DNA from: Robiginitalea aurantiaca
GTDB taxonomy: Bacteria > Bacteroidota > Bacteroidia > Flavobacteriales > Flavobacteriaceae
Length of the DNA stretch: 64,000 nucleotides
NCBI RefSeq assembly: GCF_030380815.1
Contig: NZ_JAUDUY010000003.1
Span: forward strand, 124,001-188,000
Direction of reading: 5' to 3'
The position numbers were made by a program, and so were the translations under genes. Under the pieces are notes generated by a model. That model saw nothing but the letters and a program-made list of their open reading frames with translations. It had not been told where the DNA came from and searched no databases. Each line of letters begins with the position of its first letter. Position 1 is the first letter of the stretch. This document shows, piece by piece, positions 37,519 through 46,486 of the stretch.

Positions 37519-39110
37519 AGGTCGGTCGGATTCACAGGGGCTGCCTGAAGGTTTATAAATTCGGAATAATCAACGGGATTTCTTTCTTCTCCCTGCTGGG
37601 AGATCAACAAGATATCTATGTTTCTGTCCCTTGCCTTAAAAGAAAAATCACTTAGGATTTCAATAATATCGTTGTCGAGGTAGCGCGTCTTGCGCACGTC
37701 GAGCTCCAGGAAAGTTTCCGGGGGCAGTCCATCGAGTTCCTTGAGGATAGCCCCTTTATTGAAAAAGGTAACTTCTTCGGCAAGAGTCATTCGAATCCTG
37801 TGCCGGCCATTGCTCTTATCTACGATGTGCAGAAAATGACTGTTCTGGTAGCTTTTAAAGAGAATTACGACAATACCGACACCAAGCCCGAGCCCGATAC
37901 CCACCAGGAGATCGGTGAAAATAATACCCAGTACTGTGACGATAAAAGGGGTGAACTGCTTCCAGCCCAGCGAATACATATGTTTGAACAAGGTGGGTTT
38001 GGCGAGTTTATATCCTACCAAAAACAGGACAGCTGCCAGGACGGAGAGCGGTATTTTATTGAGCAGGCCCGGGATAAGGATTACCGAAATCAGCAGGAAA
38101 AAACCGTGAATCACCGCCGAAAGCTTTGTGCGGCCCCCGGATTGGATATTAGCAGAACTCCTTACGATTACCTGGGTCACGGGCAGTCCTCCAATAAGTC
38201 CTGACAACATATTGCCAACACCCTGGGACAAGAGTTCTCTGTTTGTAGGCGTTACCCTCTTCATAGGATCGAGCTTATCCGTAGCCTCTACACAGAGCAG
38301 GGTTTCCAGACTGGCCACCAGTGCTATTGTAAAGGCGGTAATCCAGATTTCGGGTTGTCCGATGACTGCAAAATTTGGAAAACTGAACTGGGCGAGGAAG
38401 GAGGCCGTATCCTCTGGCACCGGTACGCTGACCAGATGTTCTGACGAAATCCCCCAAAAGGTGTTACCCTGCGTACTTATAAAAAAGAGAATACCAATGA
38501 CTACCGCGACCAGGGGTCCCTGTACCAACTGAAAAAATCTGTGTCTACGGGTTAGCACCCGATCCCAGAGCACCAGAATCCCGAGACCGACAAAGGCGAT
38601 AAGCGTTGAGCCGGGTGAAATATTCTGAAAGGTCCTGAAGATTTCAGTAAAGGTGGTTTCCCCGTCCACCTGCATAAATGCAAAATCGCCCTCCGGATCC
38701 GCATCGTATCCAAAGAAATGGGGTATCTGTTTCAGGATAATAATAATTCCAATCCCTGTAAGCATGCCTTTAATGACTGAGGACGGGAAATAATATCCGA
38801 TAACCCCGGCCTTTAAAAGACCAAAAACCAATTGGATGGCGCCCCCGAGTACTACGGCCAGCAGAAAATTCTGATAACCGCCCAGGGTTCCTATGGCTGT
38901 AAGCACTATCGCGGCAAGCCCGGCAGCCGGGCCGCTTACCCCAACCTCAGAACCGCTGAGAGACCCTACGACAATTCCCCCTACGATCCCTGCAATGAGC
39001 CCGGAAAATAAAGGTGCGCCACTGGCCAGTGCGATTCCCAGACATAAAGGAAGTGCGACAAAGAAAACAACGATACTGGCCGGAAGGTCCTGCTTGAGGG
39101 TTTTAAACAT
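37515..39110 (-). CDS. SulP family bicarbonate/anion transporter
   Basis: 531 aa: about eleven helices beginning DLPASIVVFFVALPLCLGIAL, with the SulP signature region SGPAAGLAAIVL near residue 60 and SNIQSGGRTKLSAV near 330, then a short STAS domain (about 440-520, LDVRKTRYLDNDI). First gene of the operon and coupled to the carbonic anhydrase by a 4-bp overlap; this arrangement is known for SulP bicarbonate importers. Its leader contains a hairpin at 39140-39175. Confidence 0.87.
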   Translation of the reverse strand: MFKTLKQDLPASIVVFFVALPLCLGIALASGAPLFSGLIAGIVGGIVVGSLSGSEVGVSGPAAGLAAIVLTAIGTLGGYQNFLLAVVLGGAIQLVFGLLKAGVIGYYFPSSVIKGMLTGIGIIIILKQIPHFFGYDADPEGDFAFMQVDGETTFTEIFRTFQNISPGSTLIAFVGLGILVLWDRVLTRRHRFFQLVQGPLVAVVIGILFFISTQGNTFWGISSEHLVSVPVPEDTASFLAQFSFPNFAVIGQPEIWITAFTIALVASLETLLCVEATDKLDPMKRVTPTNRELLSQGVGNMLSGLIGGLPVTQVIVRSSANIQSGGRTKLSAVIHGFFLLISVILIPGLLNKIPLSVLAAVLFLVGYKLAKPTLFKHMYSLGWKQFTPFIVTVLGIIFTDLLVGIGLGLGVGIVVILFKSYQNSHFLHIVDKSNGRHRIRMTLAEEVTFFNKGAILKELDGLPPETFLELDVRKTRYLDNDIIEILSDFSFKARDRNIDILLISQQGEERNPVDYSEFINLQAAPVNPTDL

Positions 39111-39139
39111 AGAGAGTCATTAAATATTACGCGTCTTCC

Positions 39140-39175
39140 GTGAAATGCCTGAAGTTATTTCAGGAGGCACTTCAC
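39140..39175 (-). other. Hairpin in the leader of the SulP-carbonic anhydrase operon
   Basis: GTGAAATGCCTGAA pairs with TTCAGGAGGCACTTCAC with one mismatch and a two-base bulge. No T-run follows on either strand, so it is not a standard terminator; it lies 30 bp before the SulP start and could regulate it or be chance. The rest of 39111-39370 shows nothing. Confidence 0.4.
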
Positions 39176-39370
39176 CTGAAGAACCTGTTTGTTTTTACAA
39201 ATGCCCAACCACGTATTCATACGGGATATTTTCATGGGGTCATTCCTTTTTGGGCGCGGGAACTATTCACGTTTAATACCCAAAGCCAGAATCCGTACGA
39301 AATTTGGAAGGGTTATTCCCGGCTGAATAACAAAGATAGAAGAGTAGCGGACTCAAACTGTTAAAGAATG

Positions 39371-40150
39371 TTAAAAATCCTTTAGAAGGCGGAGCGCATC
39401 ACCTTCGGCCCATCCCGTTTGTCCGTCGGCCAATTCAATTTTCAGCCATACGTCCAGGGAATCCTTTACCTGAACCTTGGTGCCCTCATGAAGAAGAAAA
39501 ACAGGACTGCTATCCCTGTTCGGTTCAGAACGGACCGTGATTTCCCGATTGAAAATAATGGCAGGCTGGGACTCCTGGTAGGCGCGGTATCTCAGGTAAG
39601 AAAACGCGGTACAGAAAAGTGCAAGCATCAGGGCGATACCACTGCTGATCAAACCGATTCGCTTTCGATTTGGCCGATCACTGCCCAGAAAGAACAAATA
39701 CATCCCGACGAACAGGAACATTAAGAAGATCCCCAAAAATGCCCATGTATTCATGGAGAATGAATTGAGAATCCCTTTGTAAAGCCGCTCCAGATCCGGT
39801 TCCGGGAGTGGGCTGATATCATCCAGGGTCATGTTTCTGGCATAGGCGAGATTATTCAGAATTTCCGTATCTCCAGGTTTTAGCAGGAGTGCCTTCTCGT
39901 AATAATAGATGCTGGGGGCGACTTCATTCTGTTTATAATGCGCATTCCCCATATTGAAATAAAGGGCAGCCGAATGCTCCCCATTACTTAGTATTTGCTC
40001 GTAAAAGCCAATGGCCTCCTCGTAATTCCCCTGATTGTAGGAGGCTGTAGCCTTATCAAAAAGGTCTTCACTTTGCGCCATACCCAGATTCCCTAACATT
40101 AGGAGGGCGAAAACAGGATTGATTAAACTGTGGGTCAGCTTCATAATCAT
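39371..40150 (-). CDS. batE: BatE: TPR and SH3-type protein
   Basis: 259 aa. Signal peptide (residues 1-25), three TPR-like helices pairs (about 30-110: YNQGNYEEAIGFYEQIL, ALYFNMGNAHYKQ), two membrane helices (about 135-190), and a C-terminal SH3 domain (VRSEPNRDSSPVF, LADGQTGWAE). This is the usual last Bat protein. Its ATG overlaps batD by 4 bp. Confidence 0.85.
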   Translation of the reverse strand: MIMKLTHSLINPVFALLMLGNLGMAQSEDLFDKATASYNQGNYEEAIGFYEQILSNGEHSAALYFNMGNAHYKQNEVAPSIYYYEKALLLKPGDTEILNNLAYARNMTLDDISPLPEPDLERLYKGILNSFSMNTWAFLGIFLMFLFVGMYLFFLGSDRPNRKRIGLISSGIALMLALFCTAFSYLRYRAYQESQPAIIFNREITVRSEPNRDSSPVFLLHEGTKVQVKDSLDVWLKIELADGQTGWAEGDALRLLKDF

Positions 40151-41925
40151 AGGGCTTTGTCAAGGGCAGTGATCACTTCACTGGCTTTTTGATAATCCTG
40201 CTCCATCTGTACCTGAGAAAAGGGGCTGTAGCGCGCCCTTTCACAATTTTCCAGAAGGGAAATAAAACCATCACTGGCGGAATCATCTACCTTTTTTTCC
40301 GATAGTAAGGTGCGTATTTTGTCCTTGGAGAATTCAGAGGTTTCTATTTTGAGTTTGGCCTTCAGATAATTATGCAATGCCTTTTCCATGGCGACATAAA
40401 AGGATTCCTTGTCTCCAAGCGCTTTTTTCGCTGTGGAAAGATACTTTCTGGCGAGTCGGTTGGCTCTTCGGACGCGCGTTCCTTCAACATCCATTTCTCG
40501 TGCTTCCTTCTTCCTGCGAAACAGTATAAAGAGCGGTATGGTCAACAGGGGTCCCAAGAGGAGTGCCAGGTGCATCCGGGTACCGACGAACGTATTCCAT
40601 TTTTTAGGAATGAGTTCTGGGGTGAGTTTGATAAAATAAAACTGATCTCCTCCCTGGACGGTAGTTTTGGGAGCCGTGACAATGTCCGGGGTATCCAGGG
40701 TAGCCTTGGGGCCTTCCAGGACATTGATGGTAATTTCACGGGACGTGATCCGCTCATATTTTTCCTTTTCTGGATTAAAGAATGAAAACGAAATTGACGG
40801 AATAGGATATTTGCCCTGATAGCTGGGGACGACGGTATACTGCTCAGCAACACTACCCTTCATCCCGGAGAGATTTGTCTTGACATCCTCATTGAATTCA
40901 GGTTCATAGACTTCCAGGGCACTGGGAAGGGTGAGTTTTGGTAATTGGAATAATTTAAGGTTTCCGGTTCCGGAAACTACAACCTTGGCCTGCAGGGATT
41001 CACTTGCATTAAGTGCGTCTTTGGTTGTGGTCACTTCAAAATCGAAATCCCCGACTGCCCCACTGAAATCTGCGGGTTTACCCGAGGTTGGAAGGGGTTT
41101 GACCTGTATGGTCCTGTTACCCGCCGAGACCACTTTGTTGGTTTTCGTATAGACGCGTCCCCCAAAAAAGTCCCGTTTCTCCGTTGGTACTTCAAGAGAA
41201 ACGTCCAGCGCTAGGGGTTCAATTTCGAGATCACCGCTTTTCTGTGGATAAAGCACTACTCTTTTCAGGATTACATAGCGATAGGGCTTGCCCTGGTATA
41301 TGCCTTCTTCGATATTATAGCGGGAAAGGGGAATGTCCTGACTCCAGAAATTATTGTATTTGGGGTTGTCCAGCGGACGAAAGTTTGACACCACGATGGA
41401 TGGGCTTACAAAGAGCTTATAAACCACGCTTATGGGTTCATTCAAATAGGGATCCGTTTTGGAAACCTCCGCGATTAAATGCAAATTCTCGTCTGCGATA
41501 TCATCGGCTGAAGGTGCACCGTTTGGTCGCGCGACGGCATCGGTTACAGTGATCTTTTTCGGAATGGTCTTATAGGTTTTCCCTTTTATAATAATGCTGG
41601 CCTGGCCAATGGAATAGGTGCCCTTCGAAAGTGGCGCCAGGGTGTATGAGTAGGTTTTGGAATAGGAACGAACACCGTTAATCCATGATGAGCTGATCGC
41701 CTGAGAGGGACCCATAAGGATTCTGAATCCCTCAAAATCAGGAGGTACAAAATTGTCTCCATCCCGGTTCATGATAAAATCTGCCCTGAGGCGCTCATTG
41801 ACCCCAAGCCGTTCTTTGCTTACCTGAAGTTCAAAGGTTACATCTTCCGACTCTTGACCCCAGGTTGTGAACCCGGCGGTGAGCAGGAGAAAAGCAAACG
41901 CGATATGTCGCCTGAGCAGGTACAT
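40147..41925 (-). CDS. batD: BatD: oxygen-tolerance envelope protein
   Basis: 592 aa. Signal peptide, tandem Ig-like beta domains (about 25-420) with SKERLGVNERLRADFI and DPYLNEPISVVYKLF, one membrane helix near 440 (LALLLGPLLTIPLFILF) and a cytoplasmic helical tail. The beta domains place most of the protein in the periplasm. Starts 1 bp after batC stops. Confidence 0.87.
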   Translation of the reverse strand: MYLLRRHIAFAFLLLTAGFTTWGQESEDVTFELQVSKERLGVNERLRADFIMNRDGDNFVPPDFEGFRILMGPSQAISSSWINGVRSYSKTYSYTLAPLSKGTYSIGQASIIIKGKTYKTIPKKITVTDAVARPNGAPSADDIADENLHLIAEVSKTDPYLNEPISVVYKLFVSPSIVVSNFRPLDNPKYNNFWSQDIPLSRYNIEEGIYQGKPYRYVILKRVVLYPQKSGDLEIEPLALDVSLEVPTEKRDFFGGRVYTKTNKVVSAGNRTIQVKPLPTSGKPADFSGAVGDFDFEVTTTKDALNASESLQAKVVVSGTGNLKLFQLPKLTLPSALEVYEPEFNEDVKTNLSGMKGSVAEQYTVVPSYQGKYPIPSISFSFFNPEKEKYERITSREITINVLEGPKATLDTPDIVTAPKTTVQGGDQFYFIKLTPELIPKKWNTFVGTRMHLALLLGPLLTIPLFILFRRKKEAREMDVEGTRVRRANRLARKYLSTAKKALGDKESFYVAMEKALHNYLKAKLKIETSEFSKDKIRTLLSEKKVDDSASDGFISLLENCERARYSPFSQVQMEQDYQKASEVITALDKAL

Positions 41926-42771
41926 CTACCAGTCTTTTTCTTTTTTTACTTTAGGTCCCTTTACTTTCTGGGCGTCTATTTTTTCCTTGACTTTCTTTTC
42001 CTCGTTTTCCATAGCTTCCAGCAGGTTTTCTATTTGCTGGGGAGAGAGCTGATTTGGCCTTGGAGGACTTTGTTTTTCATCCTGTTGGGAGGGATCCGGT
42101 TTTTGTTCCTGCTCTTCTTTTTCAGGGCCATCCCCTTCTTTGTTTTCCTCCTTTTCGGAATCCCCATCCTGTTGATTCGGATCCTGATTGTCTTCCTGTT
42201 CTTCTTCTCCTCCCTGATCCTGATCCTGATTCTGATCCTGATTCTGCTCCTTTTCTTCGTCCTGGTCCTGTTGCTCGTTCTGATCGTCCTCATTCTGATC
42301 CTGGTTCTGCTGGTCTTTCTTCAGCATTTCCTTGGCAAGGGCCAGATTGTATCGGGTTTCTTCATCCCCGGGGTTATTCCTTAGCGCTTCCTTATACGCC
42401 TCTACGGCGTTTTCATACTCCTTTCGCTTCATATAGACATTGCCCATGTTGTGGTAGGCCCTGTGCCTGTCGGGTTTTTCATCCGCGCGCTCACCGGCTT
42501 CTTTATAGCTACCGAATGCTTCTCCAAAACTCTCGTTTTCGTAATAGGCATTCCCGAGGTTGTAAGGCGCTGCCGGATTTTCAGTGCTTTTTGATATGGC
42601 CTTGCGATAAGTTGCTTCAGCCGTGATAAAATCGTCAGATGCGAGTTCCTGATCTGCCGCGGATGTGAGCTTCTTAGACTCCTCAAGGGCCTCATAATCT
42701 ATTTGCTGCTCCTGTTGTCCAAAACTGATCAGGGCACAAAACAAACTAAATACCAATATCAGGTTTTTCAT
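41926..42771 (-). CDS. batC: BatC: TPR protein with acidic Gln/Glu-rich tail
   Basis: 281 aa. Signal peptide (1-20), about four TPR units (residues 35-150; APYNLGNAYYENESFGEAF, AYHNMGNVYMKRKEYENAV), then a low-complexity D/Q/N/E tract (about 153-240). The tail ends in NQLSPQQIENLLEAMENEE, a helix. Overlaps batB by 4 bp. Confidence 0.85.
   Translation of the reverse strand: MKNLILVFSLFCALISFGQQEQQIDYEALEESKKLTSAADQELASDDFITAEATYRKAISKSTENPAAPYNLGNAYYENESFGEAFGSYKEAGERADEKPDRHRAYHNMGNVYMKRKEYENAVEAYKEALRNNPGDEETRYNLALAKEMLKKDQQNQDQNEDDQNEQQDQDEEKEQNQDQNQDQDQGGEEEQEDNQDPNQQDGDSEKEENKEGDGPEKEEQEQKPDPSQQDEKQSPPRPNQLSPQQIENLLEAMENEEKKVKEKIDAQKVKGPKVKKEKDW
42051..42312 (-). repeat. Low-complexity tract encoding the BatC acidic tail
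   Basis: Short direct repeats of gatcctgattct type occur on the plus strand, so the coding strand repeats CAGGATCAGAAT. The encoded D/Q/N/E run is about 88 residues. Slippage could change its length. Confidence 0.7.
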
Positions 42772-43817
42772 TCAGGAAGCTTTTTTTCATTAAACAAATC
42801 CAGTTTGCGAAGCCAGGCCGTTTTGCGCTCCAGCACAAAAATGTCCAACATGAGAATAAGGAGTGCGCCAGCTAAAAACCACTGGAACTGGTCCTTAAAT
42901 TCCGCAAATTGTTTGGCCTCGAATTCCTTCTTATCCATCTGGGCCAGGATTTCCTGTATGGCCTCAACCGCGGCAGCTGTATTTTCACCGTTAATGTAGG
43001 CACCATTGCCTTCACTGGCAATTTCAATGAGAATTTCTTCATTGAGCCTGGTGATAACTACCTCTCCCTCGGAATCTTTTTTAAGAGACGATACAACCCC
43101 ATTGCGCTTAATGGGAATTGGTGCGCCCTTAGGCTGCCCCACTCCAATGGTATAGACCTGGATCCCCTGCTCGGTGGCGAGATCAACCGCATCTATAACG
43201 GCTCCTTCTGAATGGTCTTCCCCATCAGAGATAATAAAAAGAACCCGATTGGTCTGTTCTTCGTCGTCAAAATACGTTGCAGCGAGTTTAATGGCCTCAT
43301 TTATGGCCGTGCCCTGTGATGAAAGCATGTCCGTATTCATGCTTTGAAGGAACATTTTAGCCGCTCCGTAATCTGTGGTTATCGGTAATTGGGGGTATGC
43401 CTGTCCGGCATAGGCAATAATGCCAACCCTGTCACTGGCCAGTTCGTTTATGATTTCAGAAACCAGGCGCTTTGCTTTTTCCAGGCGATTCGGGGCGATA
43501 TCCTCTGCGAGCATACTCTTGGAGACATCCACAGCAAACACAATATCCACACCCTCCCGTTTCACGGTCTCCAGTTTAGTACCCATTTTGGGGTTTACAA
43601 GGCCCAAAGTGAGAAAGGTCAGGGCCATGAGTAACAGGATCATCTTGATTTGAGGTTTGAATATGGACCGATCAGGCGCCAGTCCCCCGAGAAGCTTAGG
43701 GTCTGCGAATTTGCGCTGAACACGTCGTTTCCAGATCTGGTGGATAAAAAACAAAAAGACCACCAGGGGTAAAACCCCCAGCAGATACAAGTATATTTTT
43801 TCGTCGAGTTGAATCAT
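42768..43817 (-). CDS. batB: BatB: von Willebrand A domain membrane protein
   Basis: 349 aa. Membrane helices near 8-25, 55-75 and 310-330. The VWA domain (about 90-290) has a complete MIDAS: FAVDVSKSMLAEDI, then FIISDGEDHSEGA. Pairs with BatA; starts 6 bp after the batA stop. Confidence 0.9.
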   Translation of the reverse strand: MIQLDEKIYLYLLGVLPLVVFLFFIHQIWKRRVQRKFADPKLLGGLAPDRSIFKPQIKMILLLMALTFLTLGLVNPKMGTKLETVKREGVDIVFAVDVSKSMLAEDIAPNRLEKAKRLVSEIINELASDRVGIIAYAGQAYPQLPITTDYGAAKMFLQSMNTDMLSSQGTAINEAIKLAATYFDDEEQTNRVLFIISDGEDHSEGAVIDAVDLATEQGIQVYTIGVGQPKGAPIPIKRNGVVSSLKKDSEGEVVITRLNEEILIEIASEGNGAYINGENTAAAVEAIQEILAQMDKKEFEAKQFAEFKDQFQWFLAGALLILMLDIFVLERKTAWLRKLDLFNEKKLPE

Positions 43818-43823
43818 ATCCGC

Positions 43824-44825
43824 TTATATAAAACTTCTGAATACGGTGATTCGCAAAATCCATTCCAGCAAGAGCAATGCTCCCGCCAGTAAAACCCAGG
43901 GCCTGAATTTTTCTTCGTATCGATAGTATTTGAATTCCTCTATTTCAGTTTTCTCCAGTTTATTGATCTCATCGTAGATGGCTTCCAGTTTTTCATTGTC
44001 CGTTGCCCTGAAGTACTGACCTCCGGTGGCATCGGCTATTTCCTGCAGCAGGACCTCATCAATTTCAACCTGTCTCATGCCGTAGCGAAAAGAACCATCT
44101 GCGTTATAACCCACTGGAGAGAGCGCATTTCCATTGGTTCCCAGGCCTATTGTATAGGTTTTAATGTTGTATTCCAGGGCGAGGTCAGCGGCTGTCTGCG
44201 GTTCGATAAACCCGGCATTGTTGACTCCGTCAGTTAACAAAATGATCACTTTGCTGATTGCCTTACTCTCCTTTAGGCGGTTAACTGAAGTAGCCAGTCC
44301 CATTCCTATGGCAGTACCATCGTTGAGTTGCCCATAGGTAATGTCTTCAAGTGCGTTCAGGACAATGCTTTTATCACTTGTTATGGGAGTCTTGGTGTAG
44401 CTTTCCCCGGCATAAACCACAAGGCCAATGCGGTCACTGGGTCGTTTTCGGATGAAGTCCGAGGCGACTTCTTTCAGTGCGGAAAGGCGATTTGGCTTTA
44501 AATCCCTGGCCAGCATACTCGAGGATACATCGATCGCCATCACGATATCTATACCCTTGGTGGTTTTGGTTCTCGTGGAAATATCCTCAGTCTGAGGGCG
44601 GGCCATGGCGACAATGACGGCTGTAATGGCAAGTAGCCGAAGCACGAAGATAAAGGGCCTGAGTTTGCTGAGCACTGAAGCAGTGGTGAACCCTTTCAGG
44701 CTCGAAATACGGAGGGTAGGGGATTGCTTCTTCCTTTTGAGATAATACCAAAACAATGCCACTGGTAGTACGAGCAGTAACCAGAAAAACTCCGGATTGG
44801 CAAATTGGATATCTCCCCCTATCAT
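43824..44825 (-). CDS. batA: BatA: von Willebrand A domain membrane protein
   Basis: 333 aa. Aerotolerance N-terminal region with a helix near 10-27 and another near 55-75 (LRLLAITAVIVAMARPQ), a VWA domain with MIDAS (MAIDVSSSMLARDL, ILLTDGVNNAG) and a C-terminal helix. It overlaps the upstream gene by 4 bp. Confidence 0.9.
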   Translation of the reverse strand: MIGGDIQFANPEFFWLLLVLPVALFWYYLKRKKQSPTLRISSLKGFTTASVLSKLRPFIFVLRLLAITAVIVAMARPQTEDISTRTKTTKGIDIVMAIDVSSSMLARDLKPNRLSALKEVASDFIRKRPSDRIGLVVYAGESYTKTPITSDKSIVLNALEDITYGQLNDGTAIGMGLATSVNRLKESKAISKVIILLTDGVNNAGFIEPQTAADLALEYNIKTYTIGLGTNGNALSPVGYNADGSFRYGMRQVEIDEVLLQEIADATGGQYFRATDNEKLEAIYDEINKLEKTEIEEFKYYRYEEKFRPWVLLAGALLLLEWILRITVFRSFI

Positions 44826-46486
44826 ATGACTGTTTTCACTTCAATTGTATTGAGAATCCGGTCGACGATTTCCTCTGCATACAGATCATCTTCTTCCCAG
44901 GAAATCACAACCTGTTGCATAAAACCGTTTCCTCCAAAAAGCAGAATCGCGTACTTCCCTTTCAAAAATTCATCGGAATCCGGGATTTTGAAATTTCCCC
45001 TTCCAAATACTTTTGTGCCGGGAATACCGGAAACTGTTGTGAATTCTTCCTGTTTGGTAATGATGTTTCGGGCGCCATTCCTTTCAAACCCGGCCAGAAT
45101 CTGGTCCACCGCCCCTTCGTAATCCGGCGCTTCATCTGTTTTGGTAAATACGGTAGAAACAGCGGCAATGGAAAGGTTGGCGCGGTGATCATCATAGGCA
45201 AAGGCATCCAGGTCCTGTATTGTACCCATGGCTTCAGGAGGCAACTCGATTTCCTTGCGGTAGAGGACTTCGGGCGTCTCCAAGATCACAGGTGGATATC
45301 CATATGAACTGGAGACCCATTCGCCTTCGAGCAAATTTTTGCTTGGGTTGCCAATAAGATAATCTTTGACAGTCTGGAAACCGAAATAACCAATAGCCGA
45401 AACCAGGGCAACGACGAGCAGGCCGGCAGCCGCGCCCAGTGCAAAACGAATCTTTCGTTTGCGTTGCTGCTCGGCTACTGCCATCCGGTATTCTTCCTGT
45501 TGGAGAAGCTCCTCCTCCGTAGGTTCGGGAATGGCTTCCTTTGTTTTCTGAACAATTTCCTCAACCTTGTTCCGGTCTTCCTCAGCTTTCCGCAATTCGG
45601 GCTTGCTTTTCGCAAATTTGACCAGGTCAGCGGTTTCCAAAATATTTTGGAACTGCCTTAAGGTGTTATCTTCAAGGTCCAGTTTTCCGGCATCCCTGAG
45701 TAATTCAATTTTTTCAAGGAGCTGTCCGGTGGTACTTTCCAAAGCACTAATATGTACTTCTTCCTCCAGATACCCGCGAACGATACTGGTGAGTTCGGTA
45801 TAGTATTGTTTGAACTCGTCCTGAATTAAATACCGGGATTGTTCCAGGCGCTTCAATTCCTTCATCGCCCTTTCATAAGGAGGGAGCAGAGCTTCCGCCT
45901 CCTCTTCTGAAAGTGGTTTTTTTCGCAGGAAAAACCAGTAGTAGGCGCCGCCGGCCAGGAGTACTGCCAGAAGTCCGAGGGCAACCCATTTCAACCAGCC
46001 CCAACGGCTTGCCTGCACTTCCATCATCGGTTTTATATCGTACATTTTCTGATTCACGGTATCCACCGGAACGGTGGCCACCATAACCAGGATGGAATCC
46101 GTAAAAAACCCTTTTCCGTCGATTTCGATGCGCTGAGTGGGCAGGATGTAACCTCCCGAGTCGAATTGCGTGAGGGCATATGTTTTCTGTAACAGCAGGC
46201 GGTCGTTTTTCCGGGTGGTATCCGTCATAAAGGCCTCTACAGTCTCAAGGGGAGAAAAGGTCTGTCCTTCAGGAAAGATGACCTGGGCTGCAGAATCTAC
46301 TTCTACGGCAACGGTCCATCGGATCTGCTCGCCTATCCGTATCGAGGCGGTGTCAGCCGAGGAGACAATTTTGGGCGCCTGTTGGGAAAAAGCAGGGGCA
46401 GACATAACCACGAGCCAGAATAGAAGGATTCTGATTTTCCCTTCCATTTCAGGTACTAAGACGGCTATTTTGTCCCTTCGCATCAA
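44822..46486 (-). CDS. Bat-operon BatD-like protein with a PsbP-like C-terminal region
   Basis: 554 aa (541 if the ATG at 46447 is used, which gives a normal signal peptide MEGKIRILLFWLVVMSAPAFS). An Ig-like N domain (about 35-150), a helix near 165-185, a cytoplasmic helical part (LLPPYERAMKELKRLEQ, 195-345), a second helix near 345-370 and a C-terminal domain (380-550) ending in YAEEIVDRILNTIEVK, similar in pattern to Mog1/PsbP-like folds. Found between DUF58 and batA in related species; I have no name for it. Confidence 0.75.
   Translation of the reverse strand: MMRRDKIAVLVPEMEGKIRILLFWLVVMSAPAFSQQAPKIVSSADTASIRIGEQIRWTVAVEVDSAAQVIFPEGQTFSPLETVEAFMTDTTRKNDRLLLQKTYALTQFDSGGYILPTQRIEIDGKGFFTDSILVMVATVPVDTVNQKMYDIKPMMEVQASRWGWLKWVALGLLAVLLAGGAYYWFFLRKKPLSEEEAEALLPPYERAMKELKRLEQSRYLIQDEFKQYYTELTSIVRGYLEEEVHISALESTTGQLLEKIELLRDAGKLDLEDNTLRQFQNILETADLVKFAKSKPELRKAEEDRNKVEEIVQKTKEAIPEPTEEELLQQEEYRMAVAEQQRKRKIRFALGAAAGLLVVALVSAIGYFGFQTVKDYLIGNPSKNLLEGEWVSSSYGYPPVILETPEVLYRKEIELPPEAMGTIQDLDAFAYDDHRANLSIAAVSTVFTKTDEAPDYEGAVDQILAGFERNGARNIITKQEEFTTVSGIPGTKVFGRGNFKIPDSDEFLKGKYAILLFGGNGFMQQVVISWEEDDLYAEEIVDRILNTIEVKTVI

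Noticed and set aside
42054-42626. 190-codon frame on the strand opposite batC
   Set aside because: A shadow of the batC acidic repeat; the encoded P/D/S-rich sequence matches no family and batC is well supported.
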